Positions 43,471 through 54,930 of a DNA stretch of 64,000 bases are shown here, piece by piece; position 1 is the stretch's first letter, and each line of letters starts with the position of its first letter. Both the position numbers and the translations under genes were made by a program. Origin of the DNA: Proteles cristata cristata (taxonomy: Eukaryota; Chordata; Mammalia; Carnivora; Hyaenidae); assembly GCA_017311185.1 (NCBI GenBank), contig JAESUZ010003487.1, forward strand, positions 1,088,001 to 1,152,000, given 5' to 3'. The notes under the pieces were generated by a model. That model was not told the DNA's origin. It searched no databases and saw only the letters and a program-made list of their open reading frames with translations.

Positions 43471-45247
43471 GAGTGATGGTCGTTCAGTGAGAGAGTGGTG
43501 CCGTTAATCACCAGCATCTACCAAACATCTGTCTTTGACCCTCTGCGTGCCTTCTATATATTCCCAAACTTAAGACTTTCATTTGCTCACATAGGACCCC
43601 TTAAGGCCGATTTCTAAATTTATGTCCATATCTATTCCTTTCGGCTTTGGATTTTACTATTATTCTCAAGGGTCATTTCATTCTTCTGGTGGATTTTATC
43701 TAAATTAGTCATTATATACTGGTTTTCCCATAGGAAATTCTGATGAATCCCGAGAACAATGCTACAAGGAAGTTATTATGTTTATACTTTTGTGTATTTG
43801 GATATAGGACAGGCCAAATAATCTAGGGTAATATACTGCATGTTTTAGCTTTCATTCAGGTGTTTGCCATTATTTAGACTTAGGGTAGTCATCAAATACT
43901 ATTCCAGCTATCAGCTCTGTTACTTTAATTCTTCACTATACAAACATCCAGGGAAGGAATTCCCCATGGATCTTCTCAATAGATTTATTAATCCCCAACC
44001 ACGTAAATTCAAGAAATAAATACCATCGTAGCTTTGAAGCTGTTATAAATTTCAGCTTCCAGTTTATCAGCCTTTTATAGTCAACCTGAGCATAGACATT
44101 TGGGCACATCCTGACACTCACTTTTGCTGTGTTGTATCATTTCCAGAGCTGAAAGTGCTTGGCCTCTGGGAACAAGTTGGGTGGAATGGACAAAATTGTT
44201 ATGAGTCAAAAGTGAAGCCATTTTGTTTCCTTCAAGGATGGCAACCATAAAATAATTTATTTCTTTATTCTGGTTATGACTGTAGAGATTCACACTTTCC
44301 CTTGCTTCTCCACAGTACTTTCCCACTTACAGAATGGCTTAGAAGGAAAAGCTACCATTGCCTAATTCTATTATTGTCTTGCCATATGGCCCTACAGGGG
44401 TGTGGGAAAAGGGCTCAGTATGGCCCATGAATGCAGTCCTGCAAATCAAAGCTAGCACACTGAGCTGAGCCAGGCCCTAAAACACGTTTTTTCCTATGTG
44501 ATAATTTTAAAATATCAATTGAGAAAAAAACAAATGTCAGCTGTGAAATGAATACCCTTGTGGTGGCCAGGGATTTTGCTGTTTGATTCCAATTAGAGGT
44601 AATGAGAATCATGAGGATTCTTGCTATACCTCTCCTTGCCATAGGTGTTATTTTTGCAATTAAAGCACTATGTGTGTCTCTGTAGAGTTTTTATTTAATT
44701 GGCAAACATGGTATGACACATGTCAAATTTCATCAAATCTTAGACCTTCCCATGAAAAATTGCTTTCAATTTGCTGATGTTTAACATCTATATCCCAAGT
44801 TTCCCATTCCAAACATCACTGCAAATTGGTTTCTATTGCTTCGCTGTCAATGGTCCATAGCCTTACAAATAGATTTATGAAGGGCACCCATTAAGTAACA
44901 GCTTAGGAATAGTTAGAACAATTTCAGAACTTTTTTTTTTACTTTCCTTTTTTTTCTAATGCCAAAAGTTATATATGCACCAGTCTTGTCTACAGGAAAG
45001 CTGTGAATGTCGTTGAACACATCTGGAAGTAAAATTCATTCAAACATTATTTTTACTGATTATTAACGTTTCTCCTTTGCACATTATCTCCGAATATTTA
45101 TTCAGGGTGACACTTGACCAAACCTAGGTTACCTTAGGGAAAAGAATATGTTGATGGATATCATAGCGCCTTCATACTCCTCTTACAGAGCATCACGCAT
45201 CTAGGGGTTTGTGTTTGGAAATGTACAACGGACCCCATTTCCCACTA
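43471..45247. other. 1.8 kb with no gene or named repeat
   Basis: AT-rich unique-looking sequence. Frames up to 81 codons lack domains. T runs at 44932-44957 are short. Confidence 0.4.
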
Positions 45248-45266
45248 AGCCCACAAGGGGGCACTG
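45248..45266 (+). promoter_or_regulatory. CTCF-like motif
   Basis: CCACAAGGGGGCACT at 45251-45265 matches the CTCF core at 13 of 15 positions, with changes only at variable places. Located in unique sequence. Plus orientation. Confidence 0.5.
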
Positions 45267-46079
45267 GTTTAACACCTTCCTGGATAGACCACTGAGTGGG
45301 GTAAGCTTGCCAGAGAGTAGCCAAAGCTACAGAAAAGAGCTTCCACCACCCAATTTGAAATTAGCACTGGAAAGAAGAAGTTGTATGAAAATCTTTTGCT
45401 ATGTCTACAGACTCCTCGCCCATAGAGACGAGGAATAAAGTTTACAAGCCATTTGGGATCATGTCTGCCCTTTACAGCCTTTTTGCCCCTCACTGTAGAA
45501 TCTGTGTCTCATGGATCATAGACCATCGCTGGGCTTGCCCGCTGACTCCAGGGAAAAGAGGCTCCTCCCCTTCCTTAAAGACTAACCTCTATCTATTCTC
45601 AGCATCGTAGGGTCCATGTTCTCACTCCTTCCTCTCCCTCTTTCACCATCTTCAGTCGCCTCTTCCTCTCTGAAATTCTTTGCCCCTGTATGCTACATGT
45701 CCAAGTTTATCCCCATCTTGAAAAACCTGTCTCTTGAACATGAATCTCCGTCTAGCAACTACTTTAGTCTTTTCTTATCATCAGACTTCTTACAAGAGTG
45801 GCTGTCTAAATGTTGAATTAATGTATTATTGACCTAAGAGAAGATAAAGTAATTGCTAGATGGGGTCATTGTTTTGCTAAAACAGCTCTTTCGAAAGTCA
45901 ACGATTAACTTTAACAGTAAATGTTTGCCATTATCTGCTTCGAAAAAGTCTCTTTCCCTTTCCTTTCCATGACTCTAAATATTTTTGGTTTTCTTTCTAC
46001 TTCCCTGAAGTCTTCTCGAGTTTTCACCCTAGTTGTTTTTCCTTTTAACCACACCAGTTCAAAACCTTGATTTATTTTT
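45267..46079. other. No gene; possible L2 relic at 45560-45830
   Basis: The pyrimidine-rich segment with TCACTCCTTCCTCTCCCTC and GACTTCTTACAAGAGTGGC looks like the L2 ORF region, but it is too diverged to be sure. The remainder is unique-looking. Confidence 0.35.
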
Positions 46080-46920
46080 GGTTGTTCTTGTTTTACTTTT
46101 ATTCTAGTCATTAAAAAAATGTACCTCCCCCCCTTTTTGGGTGTACAGTTCTATGAGTTTAGATATATAGTTTAGGCATACAGGTGTATAGCAGTCACCA
46201 CAATCAAGATGCAGAAATGTTCCATCACCTCCCCAAATTTCCTCCTGCAGCCCCTTTGTAATTAACCCCTTCTCCATAGCAGTCCTTCAGCAAACACCCA
46301 TCTATTCTCTTCCTAAAGTTTTACCTTTTCCAGAATGTCGTATAAGTAGAATCATTCAGTATGTAGTTTTTGAGTGTATTTTTTTTTTTACTTAGCATAC
46401 TACACTCATGTTTCATGTGATCCACATTGCTTCATCTATCAGATTTTTTCTTTTCTTTTCTGTTGTTGTACTCCGTTGCCTGGACGAACTATAATTTATT
46501 TACTAGCTGAAGGGTATTTGGGGTCTTTTCAGTTTGTTGTGTGTTGCTATGAAAAAAGATGCTGAAAACATTCGCATACAAGGTTTTGTATGTCTACCTA
46601 CATTTTCATTTTTCTTGTGTTTGTATTTCTGAATCATCTTGTAAGTGTACGTTTAATTTTATAAGAAACTGCTAAGCTCTTTTTCAAAATGCAAATGTAC
46701 CACTTTGCATTCCCACCAGCAAAGTATGAGAGTGTCAGTTGTCCCTGAAACTCTCTATCACTTGAAATTGTCAGACTCCTTAGTTTTAGCCATTATAATA
46801 GGCCTGTAATTACATCCCATGATGGTTTAAAATTGCTTTTCTCTAATACCTAATGATGCTGAGCATCTTTTCATGCGGGATTATGTGTGACCACATCATC
46901 TTCCTTCGTGAAATGTCAGT

Positions 46921-47325
46921 TCAGATCTTTTTTTTTTTTTTTTTTTTTTACAAATAGTTTATTGTCAAATTAGTTTCCATATAACACCCAGTGCTCATCC
47001 CCACAAGTGCCCTCCTCCATGCCCACCCCTCCTCCCCCACATCCACCAGTCCTCAGTTTTGTCAGCATTCAAGAGTCTCTCATGGTTTGCCTCTCTCCCT
47101 TTCCCCCACCATTTCCCCCCTTCTTCTCCCCCTTGGTCCTCTGTTAAGTTCCTCCTAATCCTCCTATACGTGCAAACATATGATATTTGTCCTTTCTCTG
47201 CCTGACTTATTTCGCTCAGCATAACACCCTCAAGGTCCATCCATGTTGCTACACATGGCCAGATTTCATTATTTCTCATTGCCATGTAGTATTCCATGGT
47301 ATAGATAAACCACATCAGATCTTTT
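46921..47325 (-). mobile_element. Young 5'-truncated carnivore L1
   Basis: The insert is 46932-47314, flanked by an 11-bp target duplication TCAGATCTTTT at 46921-46931 and 47315-47325. The poly(A) tail (18 T on the plus strand) is nearly pure. The 3' end is near-identical in order and spelling to the sense copy at 52962-53138. The host L1 reads on across the insertion point. Confidence 0.93.
46995..47315 (-). pseudogene. L1 ORF2 C-terminal fragment
   Basis: An open frame of 106 codons. Its first 45 or so residues contain MEYYMAMRNNEIWP and ATWMDLEG, which match the C-terminal end of L1 ORF2 protein. The rest is 3' UTR read through. All endonuclease and reverse-transcriptase domains are missing because of 5' truncation, so it is not functional. 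Confidence 0.85.
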
Positions 47326-47984
47326 GTTCATTTGTGAAAGTTGGGTTGTTTATGTTTCTATTGTTGAGTTTTAAAAGTTCTTTATTGTATATACTAGATA
47401 AAGCCCTCTGTTGAATATATGATTTGCAAATATTTTCTCCCAGTCTGTGGTTTTTCTTTTTATTCTCCCAAGGGTAGCTTTTACACAAGTTTTAAATTTG
47501 GAGTTCTTAAATTTGGAGTTTAAAGTCTGATTTATCAAATTTTTTTTTCTTTTGTAGAATGTGCTTTTGGTGACGTATCTAAGAAATCTTTCCCTCACCA
47601 AGGCAACCAACATTTTCTCCTATATTTTAATCTAGAAGTTTTAGTTTTTTGGTTTTGGACTTCATATGTTTAAGTCCATAATACATTTAAAATTAATTTT
47701 TTTGTAAAAGGTATGGATTGAAATTCATATTTTTTACATATGAAGATCAAAATGGTCTCAGCATCATTTGTGGAAAAGGCTGTTTTTCCCCATTTGCCTT
47801 GGTATCTTTGGCAAAAATCCATTTGCCAAAGTGGACCATTTATATGTATATCTGTTTCTAAGCTCTTTCTTTCTGTGGCATAATTCTGTGTCTTTTTGAC
47901 AACACTGTCTTGATTACTGCAACTTTAGTCATTCTTGAAATTAGGTTATCCTCCAACTCTGTTTTTATCTTTAAGATTGTCCTG

Positions 47985-47992
<8 letters not shown>

Positions 47993-48040
<48 letters not shown>
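47993..48040 (+). repeat. (GT)n microsatellite
   Basis: About 24 uninterrupted GT units inside the old antisense L1. The 110-codon frame across it (47910-48242) is an artefact. Confidence 0.97.
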
Positions 48041-48041
<1 letters not shown>

Positions 48042-48365
48042 GCCTTTCAAAAAAAGAGTTTTGAATCAGGTGTGTCAATATCTAAAGAAAATCCTGCTGG
48101 GGTATTTACTGGGACTACATTGAACCTAGAGATCAGTTTGGGGGAAAATGACATCCTCACAATACTGGGCTTTTCAATAAATGATCATGATGTATCTCTC
48201 CATTTATTTTGGTCTTTGTTTTCTTTTGTCAGCATTTTGTAATTGTTCAACAGTGGATCCTGCACATACTTTGTTAGACTTCCCCCCTAAACATTTCATG
48301 ATTCTTGGTGCTGTTGTAAGTGGTACTACATTCTGGGTTCATTTTTGAGGCTCATTTCTTCAAAC

Positions 48366-48812
48366 TGTGTATCTAGTTTCACTACACTGTCTCTGACGCC
48401 TACCCCTTTTCCTCCACTTAACCCAGGGTTATTCTGACAGTCTCTGTCATTGCTTTTGTGTCTCCAGTTAGTATACCCACTGTGTCATTCTCAGCCAGTT
48501 TCCTAGGTCTCAACTTTCCTCCTGTTACTCAGATTAAAAACTTTGTGTATTACCTCTGCAAAATAGTATTCAAGAGAGTCTTTATAAACATCTTCTCTTA
48601 CTTCATGACAGAAAATTCTGAATGATCTGGATTCATCTACTCATTACATATCTTTTTTGACCTCTGGAAGTTAGAGTTCTAATGGGACAGGGGAAAAGAG
48701 TAATAGTTAAACAATAATAATGAGAACAAACACACAGCGTCTTGAAATATACTGTATGCTTTGCCAAGCAGCTGTGAGGAAGACTTAAACATTGCAATTA
48801 ACAATAGAAACT
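48366..48812. other. No gene seen
   Basis: Pyrimidine-rich, unique-looking sequence. It might be an L2 relic, but the evidence is too weak to call. Confidence 0.35.
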
Positions 48813-49062
48813 ATAAGACATTGAACATTGAATCTGTTCTAAGCTATGTGCTGTCACTTTCATACATTATCTCAATTCATCTTCATGATAGCCTCTGAGA
48901 ATGTGGTAGATAAATTATTTTCCATATTTTACTAATCAGGAAACTAAAACTTGGAAAATTTAAGTAGTCAACTTAAGGTTACTAACTAGTAAATGGCAGA
49001 GTTGAAACTCGATGCATGGCCTGACTCCAGAGCCTATGTTTAACTTTGCCATAGTGTTAGGT
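48813..49062 (-). mobile_element. MIR SINE relic, antisense
   Basis: CATTATCTCAATTCATCTTCA, CATATTTTACTAATCAGGAAAC, AACTAGTAAATGGCAGAGTTG and CTGACTCCAGAGCC follow reverse-complement MIR over nearly its full length. Confidence 0.85.
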
Positions 49063-49649
49063 GGCAATCATTGGGTGGCAGATGCTCACCAACGATAAGG
49101 CAAATGGTCAATGAATTCAGCCACCATATTCTATAAGGTCAAGCATTCCTGTGAACTAGGAAGCTGGTTTTCTGGGAACTGTGGCCATATGAAGTCACGG
49201 ATGTCAAGCACATCATTCGCTGTGGGGAGATTGCTCATGATATTTTAAGTTCTATTGAGAAAGCCATTGTAAACCATGGATTACGCTTCACAGCACCTGG
49301 TCCAGTCTGTGAAACATAGAAGGGGTTCAGGAACTATTGTCTTAAGTTGAATTAACATTAACATTGAGCATATGAGTATCACAAGTGTGCATATACATGG
49401 TGTTAGGTCCTTTTTAAGTGCCCAAGGCAACTATCAATGACTCTTCAATTGAACAGGGAAAATTTGTCACATGAAGTAACAACATAAATTTACCTGCTCA
49501 AGGCAGGCAAAACCAATCTAAGAACTCAAATAAATGTGATTGGAATCAGGTTTGATAAATAGAAATCTTAGTAACTATGATCAGAAAGTAGAGTATATTT
49601 GATGTCTAGAATATTTTATTTTGTTCTGATAAGAAAACACCAATCCTGG
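49063..49649. other. No gene seen
   Basis: Unique-looking sequence. Confidence 0.35.
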
Positions 49650-50090
49650 TACACCTGGGTGGCTCAATTGGTTGGATGTCCAACTTTGGCTCAGGTCATG
49701 ATCTCACAGTTAATGGGTTTGAGTCCGCACTGGGCTCTGTGCTGACAGCTCAGAGCCTGGAACCTGCTTCAGGTACTGTGTCTCCCTCTCTCGCGGGCCC
49801 TCTCCCGCCTTGTGCTCTCTCTCAAAAATAAATAAATATTGAGGCTCCTGGGTGGTTTAGTCGGTTAAGCGTCTGACTTTCGCTTGGTCATGATCTCGCA
49901 GTTCGTGGGTTCGAGCCTGGCGTCGGGTTCTGTGCTGACTGCCAGCTCAGAACCTGGAGCCTGTTTCAGAGTCTGTGACTCCTTCTCTCTCTGACCCTCC
50001 CCTGCTCACGGTGTCTCTCTCTCTCTCCTAGAAATAAATAAAACATTAAAAATAAATTTAAAAAAATAAATAAATATTTTAAAAAAGAAG
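49650..50090 (+). mobile_element. Carnivore SINE, type B, sense, hosting another SINE in its tail
   Basis: Begins ACACCTGGGTGGCTCAATTGG and reaches its tail (CAAAAATAAATAAATATT) at 49824-49840. There a second SINE is inserted. The tail resumes after it at about 50061. The element has lost part of the A box-proximal spelling and is diverged. Confidence 0.93.
49841..50060 (+). mobile_element. Carnivore SINE, type A, nested in the tail of the previous one
   Basis: GAGGCTCCTGGGTGGTTTAG starts the inner element. It has GACTTTCGCTTGGTCATG and CTGACTGCCAGCTCAGAACC, the type A spellings. The duplicated target AAAAATAAATAAATATT lies at 49824-49840 and again at 50062-50078. This shows that type A was active after the type B host. 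Confidence 0.93.
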
Positions 50091-51801
50091 AAGAGAATAT
50101 CCCTTTTCTAAGAATGGAAGTTTTTGTCTCCATCTGGTTCGCACATCATGGAAAAATATATTTAGTTTTTTTCTCTGTACTATATATGAATTTAAATGGC
50201 CTCATTCAAAATATTTCATCAAACAATTTGCCATTTACCCCAAAAATAGGGGGAGGGACGTTTATCTGCCCATAAAATACAAATTCATTTTTCTTCCCTT
50301 CATTGTCAGTAAAGGATTATTTTTTGGTAGATACTTGTGCACTCTTGAAAGAAAACATATTAACACAAATAGAAAGTAAGAGCATTGAAAATCAGTTTTA
50401 ACTCTCATTTATCTCCACTTTAGAGTTCCATTAAGTCTATGAATTGGCTCAGCAAACTGTATCAAGTTATTCCTGTTTGATAGATAATCAGTCTACCTGG
50501 GAGATGGCCTTCTCCATAGGGCCATTTGTCTGATCAGATATCAAATAGCTTGTTGATTATTCTGACTTCAAAGGCTACTGGCACTGAGACCTTCAAGGTG
50601 GTCTGTAATGCCCTGAGTGTTGAGGCCACCTGTCAATGTAGCTTCCAAATTAAAGAGAATCTGTTGGGAAATGAAGGGTAAACTTCCCCTTCTTCAGATT
50701 AGCCTGATTAACCTTGAGCAATTTTACTTTTTCAATACCAGTTAGTATGGAGAAAATACCACCAAAGCGTTTTGAGTTCCCTTTACTTTTGGGATAGATG
50801 CGTTTTCTTATATAAAACATAAATATCCATTTACAGTGTTGCAGAATTTTAGGAGAATTTTGAATAAAGGATTACAATCTTTTTTTTTTCTCTAGTTTCT
50901 GGAAATATTTATACTATTGGAAAGTAATCATTGGAGTTTTACAGATATGTTTTAAAGAGAAAAAAATGCAAATACTTGTCAGATACATGTTTTTTGGATT
51001 CACAAAACAATAAGTTTTGTGAAGTTGGTTTCATGATAAGTATTGTCTATGTTTTCCACTCTTATTTATCAGGCGATACTTTCTTAATATAAAAAGGAGA
51101 TCTCTAAGACAGCTGAGAATAGTTTATAAAATTTATATATCTGGGCTTACTCATGTTATAAAATACAAGACTTAGGGGAAACTTAAATTCTATACTTGTA
51201 AGCCCTTTAATCAAATAAAAATATTACTAATTAATCAAAGTGACAAAAAATGAACAAGTCTGTAATGAATTAAAATAATTTATATGGTTTGTGTATTTCA
51301 TATAAACTGTCACCCGATTGTTTCTCATTGCTTTATCAATTTTTCATATAAATTAGTCTATAGAAACTCCATTTTCTTAAGTACATGTGGCTTCTAGATA
51401 AACCTAATGACAGAACTGAGGTTTGGGCAATTTATTTTCAAGCATTTGGAAGAAAGAAAATAACTTATTTATCTGAACTTATTTATCTGCAACTAAGAAC
51501 CATTGTCAGAAGTTAAGTTTAACTAAAGAGTAATATTTAAAGCAGCTCCTCACTATCCAATTTTAGATATAGCCTCAGTAGTACAGAGTTAAGTTAGTTT
51601 TTTAAAAGTTGTACTGTGAGCTGAAACTAAATAGAAATGGACACTTTTAAACATTTGATACTGGTTTCCATCATACTTTGATGTTTCGATGCTTGCTATT
51701 CTCTCCTCTTTTAATAAGCTTCAGAATGAATACTTATGAAATGTTGCCTGTGTTGTACATTTTAGGAAACCGGAATGATATTGCTTGTTACTTTATGGCT
51801 T
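50091..51801. other. 1.7 kb AT-rich sequence with no gene or named repeat
   Basis: No repeat family recognised. A perfect 14-bp tandem duplication AACTTATTTATCTG is at 51462-51489. Confidence 0.4.
51462..51489 (+). repeat. Perfect 14-bp tandem duplication
   Basis: AACTTATTTATCTG occurs twice head to tail with no intervening bases. Confidence 0.9.
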
Positions 51802-52062
51802 TATGCTTATCATTAAATTATAGGGTTTTTTGCTTTTTTTGATAGAGAGAGATAGAGATGGGTGCATGTACAAGCAAGTGTGAGAAGGGCAGAGAGAGAG
51901 GGAGAGACGAGAGAGAATCCCAAGAAGGCTCTGTGCCGTCAGTGTGGTGCTCCACACTGGGCTCAAACTCACAAACCATGAGATCATTACCTGAGCCGAA
52001 ATAAAGAGTGGGCTGCTTAACAGATTGAGCCACCCAGGCACCCCTATGCCTGTCATTAAATT
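51802..52062 (-). mobile_element. Carnivore SINE, antisense, diverged
   Basis: The SINE is 51820-52044. The 18-bp target repeat TATGCTTATCATTAAATT / TATGCCTGTCATTAAATT (51802-51819, 52045-52062) has two differences. The body lacks the usual CAGGCTCCAGGCTC spelling and has a near-unique GGGTGCATGTACAAGCAAG, so it is an older or different subfamily. Confidence 0.93.
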
Positions 52063-52084
52063 TTAAAAACAAATGGATGATAGG

Positions 52085-52232
52085 CATTAAGGAGGGCGCC
52101 TTTCAGGATGAGTACTGGGTGTCATATGTAAAAGATGAATCATGGGGTTCCACTCCTGAAGCCAAGACTAAACTGTATGTTATCTAACTTGAATTTAAAT
52201 TAAAAAAAAAAAAACGTAAAAAATAAATAAAA
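52085..52232 (+). mobile_element. Carnivore L1 3' tail, sense
   Basis: GATGAGTACTGGGTGTCATATG, then TTCCACTCCTGAAGCCAAG, ACTGTATGTTATCTAACTTG and AATTTAAATTAAAAAAAA, is the last ~150 bp of a carnivore L1. Severely 5'-truncated. Confidence 0.8.
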
Positions 52233-52760
52233 CCCTTTTTAATTTGAAATAATTTTAGACTTGGAGAAAAGTTGCAAAAATAGTCCAGAGGTTCCATATA
52301 CCCTTCGGTCGGCTTCCTGTAGCTTTTCCTAATATTAACACCTGGTATACCATGGTATAGTCATCAGAACTAGAAGTTAGCCTTGGTACAATACTATTAA
52401 CCAACCTACAGACTTTGTTCAGATTTTGCCAGATTTTCCCAGAGTGTCTTTTTCTGTTCAAATATTCAATCAAGGGTCTACTGTTATATTTAGTTATCAT
52501 GGTGTCTTAGCTTTTTTTTTCCCCTTGAGATAACTTCTAAAATGAAATCATAAAATACTTCTCCACAGTTACTTTCTTTCCTCCATTGCTGTGTATTAAC
52601 TTTGGTTCATTTTTATTGTCACCATTAGAGGGTTTTGGAGAAAAATCTGTGATCGTTTTCTTTGTGTTATATGCTCAACCCTCATCTTTGTTTTGAAGAA
52701 AGTAAGTATGACAAATATTTATAGTAATTTCAGTTAGTACATATAGTTGAGTACAATTTA
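52233..52760 (-). mobile_element. Old L1-type 3' UTR relic, antisense (probable)
   Basis: AAATAATTTTAGACTTGGAG, AGTTGCAAAAATAGTCCAGAG, CATGGTATAGTCATCAGAAC and GGTACAATACTATTAACC are landmarks of a frequent old LINE 3' region. Family name is not certain. Confidence 0.6.
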
Positions 52761-52950
52761 GTCTTAGGCATGCAGACCTTGTCACTGGGCTAGACAACAT
52801 GAGATTCCCAGAGTTTTGAAATATCTCGTCAAATAGTAAAGTGAAGACACATCTAAAAATAACTTGGCAGAGAACTGAATCAACATCAGAGCATTCAAGT
52901 GTGTCAACCTCACCTCAGTAGAGACCATAAAAGGAACTCATTTAAAAAAT

Positions 52951-53149
52951 AAAAAGCCCTCAAATGGTGGGGGAAAGGGAGAGAGGCAAACCATGAGAGA
53001 CTCTTGAATGCTGACAAAAACTGAGGACTGATGGATGTGGAGGGGAGGAGGGATGGGCATGGAGGAGGGCACTTGTGGGGAAGAGCACTGGGTGTTATGT
53101 GGAAACTAATTTGACAATAAACTATTTGTAAAAAAAAAAAAAAGCCCTC
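52951..53149 (+). mobile_element. Young carnivore L1 3' tail, sense
   Basis: The insert is 52962-53138 with an 11-bp target duplication AAAAAGCCCTC at 52951-52961 and 53139-53149. The text (GAGAGACTCTTGAATGCTGAC, GAGCACTGGGTGTTATGTGG, ACAATAAACTATTTGTAAAA) is nearly the same as the reverse complement of 46932-47120, so both come from one subfamily. Confidence 0.93.
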
Positions 53150-53207
53150 TTGTTTTAAGGATTTCAGAGAGATAGAATGTATTTCGTTGTTTAAGATATT
53201 ACAATGA

Positions 53208-53454
53208 TAAATTTGTTGATTTAAAAACAAATTTTTAACACTTATTTATTTTTAAGAGAGGATGAGAAACAGAGTGAGCAGGGGAGGGGCAGAGAGAGAG
53301 AGGGAGACACAGAATCTGAAGCAGCTCCAGGCTCTGAGCTGTCAGCACAGAGCCTGAAACGGGCTTGAACTCACAGACCACGAGATCATGACCTGAGCCG
53401 CAGTCCGATGCTTAACTGACTGAGTTATCCAGGCATCCCTAAATTTGTTGACTT
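53208..53454 (-). mobile_element. Carnivore SINE, type B, antisense
   Basis: The SINE is 53223-53439. The target repeat is TAAATTTGTTGATTT at 53208-53222 and TAAATTTGTTGACTT after the head at about 53440. The head has decayed to GAGTTATCCAGGCATCCC. Confidence 0.93.
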
Positions 53455-53599
53455 TTAATTTGTATTTATAGCTACTGGTTTTCTACTACTTCATTATAAA
53501 TTTCACTAACTGAAATATTTCCTTTTTAATAAAAACAAAAATCTTTGAATTACTCTTCTTCAGAGGTTATTGATAAGACATCGTAACTTTATTTATAAG

Positions 53600-53890
53600 G
53601 TCATTAATTTGGATAAAACTTAAATGTCTAAAAGCATGTGATTGGTTAAGCATATTGTGGTACAGAAATATCTGCTGATAATATTGTAGAAGAATACTTA
53701 ATGACATTGAGAAACAATGCGTAGAATATGAGTCCAGTTTTTTAGGGAAAAATAGAAAACATGGTATGCATAGAAAAAAATTAAAAATGCATATGCCAAA
53801 ATGTTAATCTCTGGATAATGAGATTTGAGATAGAGTTTCTTTTCACTTTTAATGTTTTCTGTAATAAAAGTATTTCAACAATAATTTCAT
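53600..53890 (+). mobile_element. Old L1 3' UTR relic, sense
   Basis: AAATGTCTAAAAGCATGTGATTGG with TTAAGCATATTGTGGTACAG, a TTAATGACATTGAGAAACAAT block and TTAATCTCTGGATAATGAG fits an old L1M 3' UTR. Diverged. Confidence 0.55.
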
Positions 53891-54329
53891 ATTTCTTTTG
53901 TTTTGAGAAAAATGTTATCAAAAATTCTGAACTAAAAATGTTTGTTTTTCTTAGTATATGTTTACCTCTAACTGATAACCTTGTAACTAAAAGATTTTTT
54001 TCTTTTGGCAGCATGAAACATCTGGAGTAATAGATGTTGGTTTAGGTTTTGACATATTGAATTAATATATCTGGGGACGGATAGACAATAGAATTTTGAT
54101 GTTCAAGCATGCATTTTTGGTTTATTACATCAATTAGCATGTTTCTTATTACTTTTTTTCTCGCATTTATTTTTTCATGATTTTTAGTTTAAACTATGTT
54201 AAGATCCGTTATTAAGTGCAGAGTTAAATATTCATTGTAACTTAGGATTTGTGTCAATATCATCCTAAAGTACCATTATCAGTAGGATAGTCATAGGTAC
54301 CTTTGCTGTTACCTACTATGTATGTATAT
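53891..54329. other. No gene seen
   Basis: Very AT-rich unique-looking sequence. Confidence 0.35.
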
Positions 54330-54488
54330 TTCCAGTTCATCTTTGAATCATCTGGTGAGAGAAGAATTGATGTTATACCCATTTAGAGACAAGAAAATAG
54401 AGACACAGATGGTTCAATAACTTGTCCAAGATTTCTCATTTGGTAAGAGGGGATGTCAGTAGTCTGTGCTCTGAACCATAATGTTATA
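54330..54488 (-). mobile_element. MIR SINE relic, antisense
   Basis: ACCCATTTAGAGACAAGAAAAT, AACTTGTCCAAGATTTCTCA and CTGTGCTCTGAACCATAATG follow reverse-complement MIR. Confidence 0.65.
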
Positions 54489-54707
54489 TTCCTTCTATTT
54501 AAGAATTTTTTTAAAAAAACCACATATTTTCAATTACACAGACAGGATATAGGACATTTCAGTCTCTAGGCTGTCATTTATTCTCTAGGAGAATAATAAG
54601 GGAAGTGCAATTCAAGTGTTCCGATGTATATGGGATTGGGCATAGTTCAGATGTTATTAACTTATGTCTACTTATAATTATTGATGATGACATCATAGGT
54701 ATCAACT

Positions 54708-54930
54708 ACGGAGCTATTCCTCTGCTGAGCACTGAGCCCCATATGCATTTTCTTGGGTGAGATTCAGAACAATCTAAGACAGGTCCTATTATTATCATGT
54801 CAATTTATTCATAAGGACACTGAAACTTTGAGAGACTCATGAATTTGCCCAAGTTTATAGAGCACTAGTATGAGGAACATGAACCTAGTTTTTCTGAACT
54901 CAAAAGCCAGGCTTTTAAGCATTACACAAT
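54708..54930 (-). mobile_element. Second MIR SINE relic, antisense
   Basis: TGCTGAGCACTGAGCCCC, ATTCATAAGGACACTGAAAC, GAATTTGCCCAAGTTTATAG and AGCCAGGCTTTTAAGCATTAC follow reverse-complement MIR. Confidence 0.7.

Larger units (their letters stand above)
46080..48365 (-). mobile_element. Old L1, antisense, with nested young L1 and (GT)n
   Basis: Reverse-complement L1 landmarks run for over 2 kb. They include GGGTGTACAGTTCTATGAG, TTTGCATTCCCACCAGCAAAG, CAAATATTTTCTCCCAGTCTG, GCATCATTTGTGGAAAAGGC, ATTTACTGGGACTACATTGAA and the TTCATGATTCTTGGTGC region. It is broken by a 383-bp younger L1 (46932-47314) and a (GT)n tract (47993-48040). A 15-bp microduplication (TAAATTTGGAGTTCT) lies near 47492. 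Confidence 0.85.

Noticed and set aside
47910..48242. 110-codon frame
   Set aside because: Lies in an antisense L1 and crosses the (GT)n tract.
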